DNA of 64,000 nt from a bacterium (GTDB taxonomy: Bacteria; Bacillota; Bacilli; Lactobacillales; Streptococcaceae). The position numbers and the translations under genes are program-made. The first letter of the stretch is position 1. Every line of letters starts with the position of its first letter. The stretch lies in NCBI GenBank assembly GCA_905221205.1, contig CAJNCG010000001.1:1-64000 (forward strand), written 5' to 3'. The notes under the pieces are model-generated. The model saw only the letters and a list, made by a program, of their open reading frames with translations, was not told the DNA's origin and searched no databases. Shown in pieces: positions 20,019 to 29,836 of this stretch.

Positions 20019-20978
20019 TTATTTCTTTTTGTTGTAGGCAAAGAGTGGGCTGACTGGTTTTCTTTCGTGAATACGGACGATAGCATCACCAATTAACTCA
20101 CTAGCAGTGATGTAGCATACGTTTTTAGGAGTTTTTTCTTTTGTTGCTACTGAATCAGTCACAAGAATTTCTTTAATATTAGTATTGTCAAGAAGTTCAG
20201 CAGCTCCTTCGACGAAGAGACCGTGGCTAGAAACAGCATAAATTTCTGTAGCCCCTTCACGTTCAACGATTTTAGCAGCTTCAGAGAAGGTACGTCCTGT
20301 ATTCAGAATATCGTCAATCAAGATGGCTTTTTTACCTTCCACATCACCGATAATATAACCTTCATTGCGAGTTGCATCGTCTTGAGGGTAGTCGATAATG
20401 GCGATAGGAGCATCAAGATATTCAGCCAAGCTACGAGCACGTTTGACACCTGAATTTTTAGGGCTAACGACAACAACATCTGAACCAAGTAGGCCTTTAT
20501 CGCAGTAATGTTTTGCAAATAGAGGAACTGTGTAGAGGTTATCGACAGGAATATCAAAGAAACCTTGAACTTGGACAGCATGCAAATCAAGCGTAAGGAC
20601 ACGGTCAACCCCAGCCTTAACCAGCATATTAGCAACTAGTTTAGCTGTAAGTGGCTCACGAGGTGAAGCGATACGGTCTTGACGTGCATAGCCAAAATAT
20701 GGAAGGACAACGTTGATACTGTGGGCACTTGCACGTACACAAGCGTCGACCATGATTAACAATTCCATCAGGTGGTTGTTAACTGGGAAACTTGTAGACT
20801 GGATGATGTACACATCATAACCACGGACACTTTCTTCAATATTTACTTGAATTTCTCCGTCTGAAAATTGACGTGATGACAGTTTTCCAAGTGGCATACC
20901 GACAGCATCCGCAATTTTTTGTGCAATCTCTTGGTTAGAGTTGAGCGCGAAAAGTTTCATATTTTTTCTATCTGACAT
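20019..20978 (-). CDS. prs: Ribose-phosphate pyrophosphokinase
   Basis: It makes PRPP from ribose 5-phosphate and ATP for nucleotide, NAD and His/Trp synthesis. The 319-aa protein is class [20 protein letters not shown], the PRPP/flexible-loop motif [11 protein letters not shown] and the ribose-5-phosphate loop [10 protein letters not shown] are all present. The start [15 protein letters not shown] has an AGAGGACGG ribosome site. Streptococci commonly have two prs paralogues; this is the longer-studied housekeeping type. Confidence 0.95.
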   Translation of the reverse strand: MSDRKNMKLFALNSNQEIAQKIADAVGMPLGKLSSRQFSDGEIQVNIEESVRGYDVYIIQSTSFPVNNHLMELLIMVDACVRASAHSINVVLPYFGYARQDRIASPREPLTAKLVANMLVKAGVDRVLTLDLHAVQVQGFFDIPVDNLYTVPLFAKHYCDKGLLGSDVVVVSPKNSGVKRARSLAEYLDAPIAIIDYPQDDATRNEGYIIGDVEGKKAILIDDILNTGRTFSEAAKIVEREGATEIYAVSSHGLFVEGAAELLDNTNIKEILVTDSVATKEKTPKNVCYITASELIGDAIVRIHERKPVSPLFAYNKKK

Positions 20979-21089
20979 TATAGACCGTCCTCTGTAAACT
21001 TTTTAAATCCTAGCTATATCTGCCTAGCTTATATGAACTTGGATTTTTGTATTTTATTTTTTCTATTTTACCAAAAAATGGAGATTATT

Positions 21090-21659
21090 TCAGCTATTTT
21101 TCATGCTTTTGATAAATCGAACCAATTTTGAAGGAGCTTTTTGATAAGTAATCTGATTTTCCTCTAAAAATTGCTGGAAATCCTGCTTGCCTTGCTCATG
21201 ATTTTCCACCTCAAGCTCTAATTCGTAATCTGTAATATCAAAGTACTGACTTTCATCCAGTGCCATGAGACCAATAGCTGTTTGCATTTCATAGCGAAGC
21301 GTTGTTAGACAACCAAGAACCTGCCATTTTTTACTTTGGATACCATGTTTAGCCAATTCATCCAGCACCAGTCCCTGAGGAAGTTCTTCCTTAGCCAGAT
21401 AATCTTCAGCATCTTGTAGTTGTAATTTTTGGTTGTATTCCATGTTTCCAATACTTTGTGGGACTTTGAGTGTCAATTCTGCCCAGTCTTCAAAGGTTCG
21501 AATACGCATAGCGACTTTCTTTTCTCGTAGTTCAAAATCAGGCGTGTCGATGTAGTAATTTTTTTGAAGAACAGGTGTGACACCTGTGAACTGGACTTTT
21601 AGACGATTGTATTCATCTTTTTTCAAGAGTGTTTTCAATTCAATTTCTAAATGTTTCAT
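21090..21659 (-). CDS. CYTH domain-containing protein
   Basis: The 189-aa protein begins MKHLEIELKTLLKKDEY, containing the ExExK signature (EIELK) of the CYTH/triphosphate-tunnel family, with further acidic and basic residues expected to line the tunnel (MRIRTF, LTLKVP, ELELEVE). Members hydrolyse inorganic triphosphate or related compounds. The ATG at 21659 is chosen because the signature sits at the immediate N-terminus; an in-frame start 39 codons upstream would run into the divergent relQ promoter. It is divergent from relQ, a pairing seen widely in Firmicutes. Confidence 0.85.
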   Translation of the reverse strand: MKHLEIELKTLLKKDEYNRLKVQFTGVTPVLQKNYYIDTPDFELREKKVAMRIRTFEDWAELTLKVPQSIGNMEYNQKLQLQDAEDYLAKEELPQGLVLDELAKHGIQSKKWQVLGCLTTLRYEMQTAIGLMALDESQYFDITDYELELEVENHEQGKQDFQQFLEENQITYQKAPSKLVRFIKSMKNS

Positions 21660-21696
21660 TTTTCTTACCTTTTCTTTATCGTTGAAAGCGGATTTA

Positions 21697-21705
21697 TGAT
21701 ATAAT
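21697..21705 (+). promoter_or_regulatory. Extended -10 promoter for relQ-nadK-rlu
   Basis: TGA followed by TATAAT (21700-21705) forms an extended -10, with TTGAAA at 21682-21687 too close for a normal -35. It is ~80 bp upstream of relQ. Confidence 0.45.
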
Positions 21706-21786
21706 AGCATTGTATTTATTGTATATGAATCTGGAGAAAAAATCAAAGGTATTTTTGAAGGATAATATGAGAACAAGGGAGAATAT

Positions 21787-22458
21787 ATGACCTTAGAATG
21801 GGAAGAATTTCTAGATCCTTACATTCAATCTGTTGGTGAGTTAAAGATTAAACTACGTGGTATTCGGAAGCAATATCGTAAGCAAAATAAGCATTCTCCG
21901 ATTGAGTTTGTGACTGGTCGGGTCAAGCCAATTGAGAGCATCAAGGAAAAAATGGTCCGTCGCGGTATTACTTATGCGACCTTGGAACACGATTTGCAGG
22001 ATATTGCTGGTTTGCGTGTTATGGTCCAGTTTGTAGATGACGTTAAGGAAGTAGTGGAGATTTTGCGCAAGCGTCAGGATATGCGGATCATACAGGAGCG
22101 AGATTACATTACTCATCGAAAGGCTTCAGGCTACCGTTCCTATCACGTGGTAGTAGAATATACGGTTGATACCATCAATGGAGCCAAGACCATTTTAGCG
22201 GAAATTCAAATACGTACCTTGGCCATGAATTTCTGGGCAACAATAGAACATTCTCTCAACTACAAGTACCAAGGGGATTTCCCAGAGGAGATAAAGAAGC
22301 GACTGGAAATTACAGCCAAGATTGCTCATCAGTTGGATGAAGAAATGGGTAAAATTCGTGATGATATCCAGGAAGCCCAGGCTCTTTTCGATCCTTTGAG
22401 TAGAAAATTAAATGACGGTGTAGGAAACAGTGACGATACAGATGAAGAATACAGGTAA
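21787..22458 (+). CDS. relQ: Small alarmone synthetase RelQ (GTP pyrophosphokinase)
   Basis: This 223-aa single-domain (p)ppGpp synthetase lacks hydrolase and regulatory domains. It shows the synthetase motifs [42 protein letters not shown] and [22 protein letters not shown] in pieces spanning residues ~45-165. The C-terminal helices are typical of the RelQ/YjbM subgroup that forms tetramers. It overlaps nadK by 17 bp in one operon with nadK, rlu and perhaps pta. Confidence 0.93.
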   Translation: MTLEWEEFLDPYIQSVGELKIKLRGIRKQYRKQNKHSPIEFVTGRVKPIESIKEKMVRRGITYATLEHDLQDIAGLRVMVQFVDDVKEVVEILRKRQDMRIIQERDYITHRKASGYRSYHVVVEYTVDTINGAKTILAEIQIRTLAMNFWATIEHSLNYKYQGDFPEEIKKRLEITAKIAHQLDEEMGKIRDDIQEAQALFDPLSRKLNDGVGNSDDTDEEYR

Positions 22459-23260
22459 ACGAATTGACCTGATAGCTAATAGAAAACCGCAGAGTCAAAG
22501 GGTTTTGTATGAATTGCGAGATCGTTTGAAGAGAAATCAGTTTATACTCAATGATACCAATCCGGACATTGTCATCTCCATTGGTGGGGATGGTATGCTC
22601 TTGTCAGCCTTTCATAAATACGAAAACCAGCTTGACAAGGTCCGCTTTATCGGTGTTCATACTGGACATTTGGGCTTCTATACGGACTACCGTGATTTTG
22701 AGTTGGACAAGCTAGTGACTAATTTGCAGCTAGATACCGGAGCTAAGGTTTCTTATCCTGTTTTGAATGTGAAGGTCTTTCTTGAAAATGGTGAAGTGAA
22801 GATTTTTAGAGCACTAAATGAAGCCAGTTTCCGCAGGTCTGATCGAACCATGGTGGCGGATGTTGTGATTAACGGTGTCCACTTTGAACGTTTTCGTGGA
22901 GATGGGCTAACAGTTTCGACACCGACTGGTAGTACAGCCTATAACAAGTCGCTTGGTGGAGCTGTTTTACACCCAACCATTGAAGCTTTGCAATTAACGG
23001 AAATTGCTAGCCTTAACAATCGTGTCTATCGGACGCTGGGGTCGTCTATTATTGTTCCAAAGAAGGATAAGATTGAACTCATTCCAACGAGAAACGATTA
23101 CCATACCATTTCGGTTGACAATAGTGTGTATTCTTTCCGCAATATTGAGCGAATCGAGTATCAAATCGACCATCATAAGATTCACTTTGTTGCGACTCCT
23201 AGCCATACCAGTTTCTGGAACCGTGTTAAGGATGCTTTCATCGGCGAGGTGGATGAATGA
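22442..23260 (+). CDS. nadK: NAD kinase
   Basis: It phosphorylates NAD to NADP. The 272-aa protein has the ATP-binding [10 protein letters not shown] motif (~46-55) and the second conserved block [19 protein letters not shown] (~150-168). The ATG at 22442 is inside the end of relQ; a GTG four codons upstream is possible but [20 protein letters not shown] fits the known N-terminus. Its stop overlaps the next start as ATGA. Confidence 0.95.
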   Translation: MKNTGKRIDLIANRKPQSQRVLYELRDRLKRNQFILNDTNPDIVISIGGDGMLLSAFHKYENQLDKVRFIGVHTGHLGFYTDYRDFELDKLVTNLQLDTGAKVSYPVLNVKVFLENGEVKIFRALNEASFRRSDRTMVADVVINGVHFERFRGDGLTVSTPTGSTAYNKSLGGAVLHPTIEALQLTEIASLNNRVYRTLGSSIIVPKKDKIELIPTRNDYHTISVDNSVYSFRNIERIEYQIDHHKIHFVATPSHTSFWNRVKDAFIGEVDE

Positions 23261-24153
23261 GATTTGAATTTATCGCAGATGAGCATGTCAAGGTTAAGAC
23301 CTTTTTGAAAAAGCACGAGGTTTCTAAGGGACTTTTGGCCAAGATTAAGTTTCGAGGTGGAGCTATCCGGGTCAATGACCAACCGCAAAATGCAACGTAT
23401 CTATTGGATATTGGGGACCGAGTTACTATCGATATTCCCGCTGAGGAAGGCTTTGAAACTCTGGAAGCTATCGAGCGTCCATTGGATATTCTCTATGAGG
23501 ATGACCATTTTCTAGTTTTGAATAAACCCTATGGAGTTGCTTCTATTCCTAGTGTTAACCACTCTAATACTATCGCTAATTTTATCAAGGGTTACTACGT
23601 CAAGCAAGAATATGAAAATCAGCAGGTTCACATTGTGACTAGACTTGATAGGGACACTTCGGGCTTGATGCTCTTTGCCAAGCACGGCTATGCCCATGCA
23701 CGATTAGATAAGCAGTTGCAGAAGAAATCTATTGAGAAGCGCTACTTTGCTTTGGTTAAGGGAGATGGACATTTAGAGCCGGAAGGAGAAATTATTGCTC
23801 CGATTGCTCGTGATGAAGACTCTATTATCACTAGACGGGTGGCTAAAGGTGGAAAGTATGCTCATACTTCTTACAAGATTGTAGCTTCTTATGGGAATAT
23901 TCACTTGGTTGATATTCGCCTTCACACTGGTCGAACCCACCAAATCCGAGTCCATTTTTCTCATATTGGTTTTCCTTTGTTGGGAGATGACTTGTACGGT
24001 GGTAGTCTGGACGACGGCATCCAACGTCAGGCCCTGCATTGCCACTACCTATCTTTTTATCATCCATTTTTAGAGCAAGACTTGCAGTTAGAAAGTCCCT
24101 TACCGGATGATTTTAGCAACCTTATTACCCAGTTATCAACTAATACTCTATAA
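23257..24153 (+). CDS. RluA/RluD-family pseudouridine synthase
   Basis: The 298-aa protein has an N-terminal S4-like RNA-binding segment ([23 protein letters not shown]) and the catalytic motif [15 protein letters not shown], whose Asp attacks the uridine (~130-144). [20 protein letters not shown] is the second conserved block. It modifies uridines in rRNA or tRNA; which site cannot be read from sequence. It is translationally coupled to nadK through ATGA. Confidence 0.92.
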   Translation: MRFEFIADEHVKVKTFLKKHEVSKGLLAKIKFRGGAIRVNDQPQNATYLLDIGDRVTIDIPAEEGFETLEAIERPLDILYEDDHFLVLNKPYGVASIPSVNHSNTIANFIKGYYVKQEYENQQVHIVTRLDRDTSGLMLFAKHGYAHARLDKQLQKKSIEKRYFALVKGDGHLEPEGEIIAPIARDEDSIITRRVAKGGKYAHTSYKIVASYGNIHLVDIRLHTGRTHQIRVHFSHIGFPLLGDDLYGGSLDDGIQRQALHCHYLSFYHPFLEQDLQLESPLPDDFSNLITQLSTNTL

Positions 24154-24196
24154 AAACTGATTCAGAGTATAATTTATTTTTTAAAGGAGAAAACTC

Positions 24197-25171
24197 ATGG
24201 AAGTTTTTGAAAGTCTCAAAGCCAACTTGGTTGGTAAAAATGCTCGTATCGTTCTCCCTGAAGGGGAAGAGCCTCGTATACTTCAAGCGACTAAGCGCTT
24301 GGTAAAAGAAACAGAAGTGATTCCTGTTTTGCTTGGAAATCCTGAAAAAATTAAAATTTATCTTGAAATCGAAGGTATCGAAGATGGTTATGAAGTCATT
24401 GATCCTCAACACTACGATAAATTTGAAGAAATGGTTGCTGCTTTAGTGGAGCGTCGCAAGGGTAAAATGTCTGAAGAAGATGCACGCAAGGTTTTGGTTG
24501 AAGATGTCAACTATTTTGGTGTTATGTTAGTATACCTGGGCTTGGTTGATGGAATGGTGTCAGGTGCGATTCACTCAACTGCTTCAACAGTTCGCCCAGC
24601 CCTACAAATTATCAAAACTCGTCCAAATGTGACTCGTACTTCAGGTGCCTTCCTCATGGTTCGTGGTACAGAACGTTACCTATTTGGAGACTGTGCTATC
24701 AATATCAATCCAGATGCAGAAGCCTTGGCTGAAATTGCCATCAATTCAGCAATCACAGCTAAGATGTTTGGCATCGAGCCTAAAATTGCTATGCTAAGCT
24801 ATTCTACTAAGGGTTCAGGTTTTGGTGAAAGTGTTGATAAGGTTGTAGAAGCAACTAAAATTGCTCACGACTTGCGTCCTGACCTTGAAATCGATGGTGA
24901 GTTGCAATTTGATGCGGCCTTTGTTCCAGAAACTGCAGCTCTGAAAGCTCCGGGAAGTACAGTAGCTGGTCAAGCAAATGTCTTCATCTTCCCAGGTATC
25001 GAGGCAGGAAATATTGGCTACAAGATGGCAGAACGTCTTGGTGGCTTTGCGGCAGTAGGTCCTGTTTTGCAAGGTTTGAACAAGCCAGTTAACGACCTTT
25101 CTCGTGGATGTAATGCTGATGATGTGTACAAGTTGACCCTTATCACAGCAGCTCAAGCGGTTCATCAATAA
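24197..25171 (+). CDS. pta: Phosphate acetyltransferase
   Basis: It converts acetyl-CoA and phosphate to acetyl phosphate in the Pta-AckA pathway. At 324 aa it is the short single-domain form. The conserved regions SGAIHSTASTVRPALQII, GSGFGESVDKV and LQGLNKPVNDLSRGC are present. A strong AAAGGAG ribosome site precedes the ATG. It is 43 bp behind the rlu gene and ends at a terminator. Confidence 0.95.
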   Translation: MEVFESLKANLVGKNARIVLPEGEEPRILQATKRLVKETEVIPVLLGNPEKIKIYLEIEGIEDGYEVIDPQHYDKFEEMVAALVERRKGKMSEEDARKVLVEDVNYFGVMLVYLGLVDGMVSGAIHSTASTVRPALQIIKTRPNVTRTSGAFLMVRGTERYLFGDCAININPDAEALAEIAINSAITAKMFGIEPKIAMLSYSTKGSGFGESVDKVVEATKIAHDLRPDLEIDGELQFDAAFVPETAALKAPGSTVAGQANVFIFPGIEAGNIGYKMAERLGGFAAVGPVLQGLNKPVNDLSRGCNADDVYKLTLITAAQAVHQ

Positions 25172-25175
25172 TATT

Positions 25176-25206
25176 AAGTCCTCTTTCCTTTGGGAAGAGG
25201 CTTTTT
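25176..25206 (+). terminator. pta terminator
   Basis: AAGTCCTCTTTCC pairs with GGGAAGAGGCTT with one mismatch, followed by TTTTTAATA. Confidence 0.8.
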
Positions 25207-25253
25207 AATACTAGGAAAAGGACAGTTAGAGTCTTCTGTGTTATACTAGAGTT

Positions 25254-26429
25254 ATGTTAGATTTGAAAGAATACGGTATTGTCATGTGGCCGGAGGAGAA
25301 GATCATTTCTTTTCGTGAGAAACTTCTCACTTGGTATGATGAAAACAAAAGAGATTTACCCTGGCGTAGAAGTAAAAATCCTTATCATATCTGGGTATCT
25401 GAAATCATGCTCCAGCAGACCAGAGTGGATACAGTTATCCCTTACTACGAAAGATTCTTGGACTGGTTTCCAACAGTGGAAAGTTTGGCAACTGCCCCTG
25501 AAGAGCGTTTGTTAAAGGCTTGGGAAGGTTTGGGTTATTATTCTCGAGTTCGTAATATGCAGGCTGCAGCCCAGCAGATTATGACTGACTTTGGTGGTCA
25601 ATTTCCAAATACCTATGAAGGAATTTCCAGCTTGAAAGGGATTGGTCCTTATACAGCAGGAGCCATTTCCAGTATTGCTTTTAACTTGCCTGAGCCAGCT
25701 GTAGATGGTAATGTCATGCGTGTTTTGGCGCGTCTATTTGAAGTCAACCACGATATTGGGATTTCAAGTAATCGAAAAATTTTTCAGGCAATGATGGAAA
25801 TCCTGATTGACCCAGAAAGACCAGGTGACTTTAATCAAGCCTTGATGGACTTGGGCTCAGATATTGAGTCACCTGTAAATCCCAGACCAGAAGAAAGCCC
25901 AGTTAAGGACTTTAGTGCGGCATATCAGAATGGTACAATGGACCGTTATCCAATCAAGGCTCCCAAGAAAAAGCCTGTTCCAATTTATCTTAAAGCCTTG
26001 GTGGTCAAAAATACTCAAGGACAATTTTTACTTGAAAAAAATGAAAGTGAAAAGCTATTGGCAGGTTTTTGGCATTTTCCCTTGATAGAAGTTGATAACT
26101 TTTCGCAAGAAGAGCAGTTTGACCTCTTTCATCAGGTTGCAGAAGAAAATGTTAACTTTGGTCCCAGTCCAGAAGAGAGTTTTCAGCAGGACTATGATTT
26201 AGAAGTTGATTGGCTTGATGTTTGTTTTGAAACTGTCAAGCATGTCTTTAGTCATCGCAAGTGGCATGTTCAAATTGTAGCAGGCCAGGTGACTGACTTC
26301 CATGACTTTTCAGATAGGGAAGTTCGCTGGCTTTCACCAGAAGAGTTTAAGAATTACCCACTTGCCAAACCACAACAAAAAATCTGGCAGGCTTATGCAC
26401 AAGCCAACTTAGACAGTAGCAAAGAATAG
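25254..26429 (+). CDS. mutY: A/G-specific adenine glycosylase MutY, Fe-S-clusterless form
   Basis: It removes adenine mispaired with 8-oxoguanine and complements MutX upstream in this window. The 391-aa protein has the N-terminal HhH-GPD glycosylase domain with [17 protein letters not shown] (catalytic Glu), helix-hairpin-helix [14 protein letters not shown] and catalytic Asp in [12 protein letters not shown], plus a C-terminal NUDIX-like domain (~240-385) that reads 8-oxoG. The loop after [12 protein letters not shown], where most MutY carry four cluster cysteines (C-x6-C-x2-C-x5-C), has Glu, Pro, Ser and Ser instead. A clusterless MutY subgroup is already known in Lactobacillales. Confidence 0.95.
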   Translation: MLDLKEYGIVMWPEEKIISFREKLLTWYDENKRDLPWRRSKNPYHIWVSEIMLQQTRVDTVIPYYERFLDWFPTVESLATAPEERLLKAWEGLGYYSRVRNMQAAAQQIMTDFGGQFPNTYEGISSLKGIGPYTAGAISSIAFNLPEPAVDGNVMRVLARLFEVNHDIGISSNRKIFQAMMEILIDPERPGDFNQALMDLGSDIESPVNPRPEESPVKDFSAAYQNGTMDRYPIKAPKKKPVPIYLKALVVKNTQGQFLLEKNESEKLLAGFWHFPLIEVDNFSQEEQFDLFHQVAEENVNFGPSPEESFQQDYDLEVDWLDVCFETVKHVFSHRKWHVQIVAGQVTDFHDFSDREVRWLSPEEFKNYPLAKPQQKIWQAYAQANLDSSKE

Positions 26430-26432
26430 CTA

Positions 26433-26463
26433 TTGTGTCTTCTTGTTATTTTTTTGGTATAAT
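26433..26463 (+). promoter_or_regulatory. vicRKX promoter
   Basis: TGG-TATAAT (26458-26463) is an extended -10, with TTGTGT at 26433-26438 (19 bp spacing) as a weak -35. It is ~20 bp upstream of the vicR start. Confidence 0.55.
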
Positions 26464-26484
26464 AGTAGAGAAAAAGGTGAACAA

Positions 26485-27192
26485 ATGAAAAAAATATTAA
26501 TTGTAGATGATGAAAAACCAATCTCGGATATTATCAAGTTTAATATGACCAAGGAAGGTTACGAGGTTGTAACTGCTTTTAATGGCCGTGAAGCGCTAGA
26601 ACAATATGAAGCAGAGCAGCCAGATATTATTATTCTGGATTTGATGCTTCCCGAAATTGATGGCTTAGAAGTTGCTAAGACTATTCGCAAGACAAGTAGT
26701 GTGCCTATTATCATGCTTTCAGCGAAAGATAGCGAATTTGATAAGGTTATCGGTTTAGAACTTGGTGCAGATGACTATGTAACTAAACCCTTCTCAAATC
26801 GTGAGTTGCAGGCGCGTGTCAAAGCTCTTCTTCGTCGTACGGACTTGGTTTCTGTAGATAATCAAGAATCTGATGAAAAGAAAACTCAACCCTTGCAAAT
26901 TGGGGACTTGGAGATTGTGCCAGATGCCTATGTGGCTAAAAAATATGGTGAAGAACTAGACTTAACCCACCGTGAATTTGAACTCTTGTACCACTTGGCT
27001 TCTCATATCGGTCAAGTGATTACGCGTGAACACTTGCTTGAAACTGTCTGGGGTTATGATTATTTCGGAGACGTTCGGACTGTCGATGTAACGATCAGAC
27101 GTTTGCGTGAGAAGATTGAAGACACACCAAGTCGTCCAGAGTATATCCTAACCCGTCGCGGTGTTGGTTATTATATGAGAAATAATGATTAA
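26485..27192 (+). CDS. vicR: Essential response regulator VicR (WalR)
   Basis: This OmpR/PhoB-family regulator controls cell-wall hydrolases and surface genes. The 235-aa protein has a receiver domain with phospho-acceptor Asp52 ([11 protein letters not shown]) and acidic pocket DDE at 8-10, and a C-terminal winged helix ([36 protein letters not shown]). The ATG at 26485 is used since [12 protein letters not shown] is the family N-terminus. It overlaps vicK by 8 bp. Confidence 0.96.
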   Translation: MKKILIVDDEKPISDIIKFNMTKEGYEVVTAFNGREALEQYEAEQPDIIILDLMLPEIDGLEVAKTIRKTSSVPIIMLSAKDSEFDKVIGLELGADDYVTKPFSNRELQARVKALLRRTDLVSVDNQESDEKKTQPLQIGDLEIVPDAYVAKKYGEELDLTHREFELLYHLASHIGQVITREHLLETVWGYDYFGDVRTVDVTIRRLREKIEDTPSRPEYILTRRGVGYYMRNND

Positions 27193-28534
27193 ACTAATTA
27201 AAGACACAGTTTTAACCAGTGATTTTATCTTTATCCTCATTTTACTTGGCTTTATTTTAGTGGTGACCTTGCTCTTACTAGAAAATCGTCGGGATAATAT
27301 TCGGCTGAAGCAAATCAATCAAAAGGTAAAAGATCTGATTGCAGGAGATTATTCTCAGGTATTGGATATGCAGGGAAGCTCTGAAATCACTAATATTACT
27401 AATAATCTTAATGATTTATCAGAAGTAATTCGGTTGACCCAAGAAAATCTGGAACAAGAGAGTAAAAGATTACATAGTATCCTGTCTTACATGACGGATG
27501 GAGTCCTTGCGACCAATCGTCGTGGCAAGATTACCATGATCAATGACATGGCTAAGAAACAGTTAGGTGTTCAGAAAGAAGATGTTCTCAACAAAAGTAT
27601 TCTAGAATTGCTTAAGATTGAAGATGAGTATGAACTTCGTGATTTGATTACCCAGATTCCTGAACTTATGATTGATTCTCAGGATGCCAATGGTGAGTAT
27701 CTGAGCCTTCGTGTACGCTTTGCCTTGGTTCGTCGTGAGTCAGGCTTTATCTCAGGTCTGGTTGCCGTTTTGCATGATACGACGGAGCAGGAGAAGGAAG
27801 AGCGCGAACGGAGACTCTTTGTTTCTAACGTTAGTCATGAGTTACGGACGCCTCTGACTAGTGTAAAATCCTATCTTGAAGCTTTGGATGAGGGTGCCTT
27901 GTCAGAACCTGTTGCACCAGACTTTATCAAGGTGTCTCTAGACGAAACTAATCGTATGATGCGGATGGTGACGGATCTCCTTCATCTTTCACGTATTGAT
28001 AATGCAACTAGTCATCTAGATGTGGAACTGATTAACTTCACAGCCTTTATTACCTTTATTCTCAACCGTTTTGATAAGATGAGGGGACCAGATGAAGAGA
28101 AGAAATATGAATTAGTCAGAGATTACCCCATTACATCTGTCTGGATAGAGATAGATACAGATAAGATGACACAGGTGATTGATAATATTCTCAACAATGC
28201 CATTAAATATTCTCCAGATGGTGGGAAAATCACAGTAACCATGAAGACAACTGATGATCAGATGATTTTATCCATCTCTGACCAAGGATTGGGTATTCCA
28301 AAGCAGGATTTACCACGTATTTTTGACCGTTTTTATCGTGTGGATCGTGCTAGAAGTCGTGCCCAAGGTGGAACAGGTCTGGGACTGTCTATTGCCAAAG
28401 AAATTATCAAACAACATAAGGGCTTTATTTGGGCCAAGAGTGAATACGGTAAGGGATCAACTTTCACAATTGTGCTCCCTTATGATAAGGATGCAGTGAA
28501 AGAAGAAGTATGGGAGGACGAAGTAGAAGACTAG
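27185..28534 (+). CDS. vicK: Sensor histidine kinase VicK (WalK)
   Basis: This partner kinase of VicR has 449 aa: one membrane helix (~12-34, [19 protein letters not shown]), a HAMP-like segment, a PAS domain (~95-205), HisKA with the phospho-His in [13 protein letters not shown] (~218), and the HATPase N, G1, F and G2 boxes ([35 protein letters not shown]). As in streptococci generally, it has a single membrane pass and no extracellular loop, unlike Bacillus WalK. vicX follows after 1 bp. Confidence 0.96.
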   Translation: MIKLIKDTVLTSDFIFILILLGFILVVTLLLLENRRDNIRLKQINQKVKDLIAGDYSQVLDMQGSSEITNITNNLNDLSEVIRLTQENLEQESKRLHSILSYMTDGVLATNRRGKITMINDMAKKQLGVQKEDVLNKSILELLKIEDEYELRDLITQIPELMIDSQDANGEYLSLRVRFALVRRESGFISGLVAVLHDTTEQEKEERERRLFVSNVSHELRTPLTSVKSYLEALDEGALSEPVAPDFIKVSLDETNRMMRMVTDLLHLSRIDNATSHLDVELINFTAFITFILNRFDKMRGPDEEKKYELVRDYPITSVWIEIDTDKMTQVIDNILNNAIKYSPDGGKITVTMKTTDDQMILSISDQGLGIPKQDLPRIFDRFYRVDRARSRAQGGTGLGLSIAKEIIKQHKGFIWAKSEYGKGSTFTIVLPYDKDAVKEEVWEDEVED

Positions 28535-28535
28535 A

Positions 28536-29345
28536 ATGAGTGAAACAGGCTTTAAATACAGTATTTTAGCGTCGGGTTCCAGTGGAAATTCCTTTTATCT
28601 GGAAACCCCAAAAAAGAAACTTTTAGTGGATGCCGGCTTGTCTGGTAAAAAGATTACTAGCCTACTTGCTGAAATTAATCGCAAGCCAGAAGACTTGGAT
28701 GCCATCTTGATTACGCATGAGCATTCAGACCATATTCATGGAGTGGGTGTTTTGGCTCGCAAGTATGGTATGGATCTTTATGCCAATGAAAAGACATGGC
28801 AGGCTATGGAAAATAGCAAGTATCTTGGCAAGGTAGATTCTTCGCAAAAGTATATTTTTGAAATGGGTAAAACCAAAACCTTTGGAGATATTGACATAGA
28901 GAGTTTTGGTGTAAGCCATGATGCAGTCGCACCGCAGTTCTATCGCTTTATGAAGGATGACAAGAGTTTTGTCCTTTTGACAGATACAGGTTATGTTAGT
29001 GACCGTATGGCAGGGATTGTCGAAAATGCGGACGGCTATCTTATCGAGTCCAACCATGATGTAGAGATTTTGCGAGCAGGTTCTTACGCTTGGCGACTCA
29101 AACAACGAATCCTATCGGATCTAGGTCACCTTTCTAACGAGGATGGTGCCGAAGCGATGATTCGTACTTTGGGAAACCGCACTAAGAAAATCTACCTTGG
29201 GCATTTATCTAAGGAGAACAATATCAAGGAACTGGCTCACATGACCATGGTCAACCAGTTAGCACAAGCTGATTTGGGAGTCGGAGTAGACTTTAAGGTT
29301 TATGATACCTCACCAGATACCGCAACACCATTGACAGATATATAA
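28536..29345 (+). CDS. vicX: VicX (WalJ/YycJ-type) metallo-beta-lactamase-fold hydrolase
   Basis: The 269-aa protein has the MBL-fold metal motif THEHSDHIHG (HxHxDH, ~67-72) and downstream metal ligands at LTDTGYVS and SNHDVEIL. In relatives it has been linked to DNA repair/replication-cell division coordination and to tuning of VicRK signalling. It is the third gene of vicRKX and is followed by a strong terminator. Confidence 0.93.
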   Translation: MSETGFKYSILASGSSGNSFYLETPKKKLLVDAGLSGKKITSLLAEINRKPEDLDAILITHEHSDHIHGVGVLARKYGMDLYANEKTWQAMENSKYLGKVDSSQKYIFEMGKTKTFGDIDIESFGVSHDAVAPQFYRFMKDDKSFVLLTDTGYVSDRMAGIVENADGYLIESNHDVEILRAGSYAWRLKQRILSDLGHLSNEDGAEAMIRTLGNRTKKIYLGHLSKENNIKELAHMTMVNQLAQADLGVGVDFKVYDTSPDTATPLTDI

Positions 29346-29370
29346 AAAAGAAGGCGAGTGCCTTCTTTTT
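29345..29370. terminator. vicRKX terminator
   Basis: A perfect 11-bp stem AAAAAGAAGGC / GCCTTCTTTTT with loop GAGT is placed at the end of vicX. The thioredoxin-like gene is convergent and its stop lies 8 bp beyond, so the hairpin can serve both strands. Confidence 0.9.
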
Positions 29371-29377
29371 ATATCTT

Positions 29378-29725
29378 TTACAATCCTGCAAATTCTTTGA
29401 TTTCTTGTGCTGACATTGAAGAGTCGCAACGGACATTGATTTGGCCATCTGCAATGTGAACAAAACCTGGTACAGTTGGAATTCCGTAGCGTGAGCGGAA
29501 TGCTTGCAACTCATTGAGTTGGCTTGGTTCTTCACTATTGATGAAGTAGATGTGAGCTTTGGTTTCAGCTACAACACCTGACAATGTACCTGCAAATTTA
29601 CGGCAGTAAGGGCAAGTTTTACGACCGATAAAGAAGGTTGCAGTTTCTTTATTATCAAGAGCTTCTTGTGCACGTGCAACTGTAGTGACTTCAAGGTCTT
29701 TGATGTTATCTAAAAATTGTTCCAT
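29378..29725 (-). CDS. Thioredoxin-like protein (PedC/bacteriocin transport accessory type)
   Basis: The 115-aa thioredoxin-fold protein has a redox-active RKTCPYCRKF motif (CPYC, ~37-40) and a cis-Pro-like IPTVPGFVH loop. It lacks a signal peptide, so it is probably cytosolic. Similar proteins are annotated as bacteriocin transport accessory proteins, but there are no bacteriocin genes around. A general disulfide reductase role is equally plausible. Confidence 0.85.
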   Translation of the reverse strand: MEQFLDNIKDLEVTTVARAQEALDNKETATFFIGRKTCPYCRKFAGTLSGVVAETKAHIYFINSEEPSQLNELQAFRSRYGIPTVPGFVHIADGQINVRCDSSMSAQEIKEFAGL

Positions 29726-29798
29726 GAGATTACCTCGCTTTCGTTGATAAGTCTAGTATGCCATAAAGTTTCTAAAATTGCTTAGATTTGATACGAAA

Positions 29799-29828
29799 AA
29801 AAGATGAGATTGGTTTGTCTCATCTTTT
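29799..29828 (-). terminator. pgm terminator
   Basis: AAAAGATGAGA (29799-29809) pairs perfectly with TCTCATCTTTT (29818-29828). The minus strand continues with a T-run, 8 bp past the pgm stop. Confidence 0.88.
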
Positions 29829-29836
29829 ATAGGATT

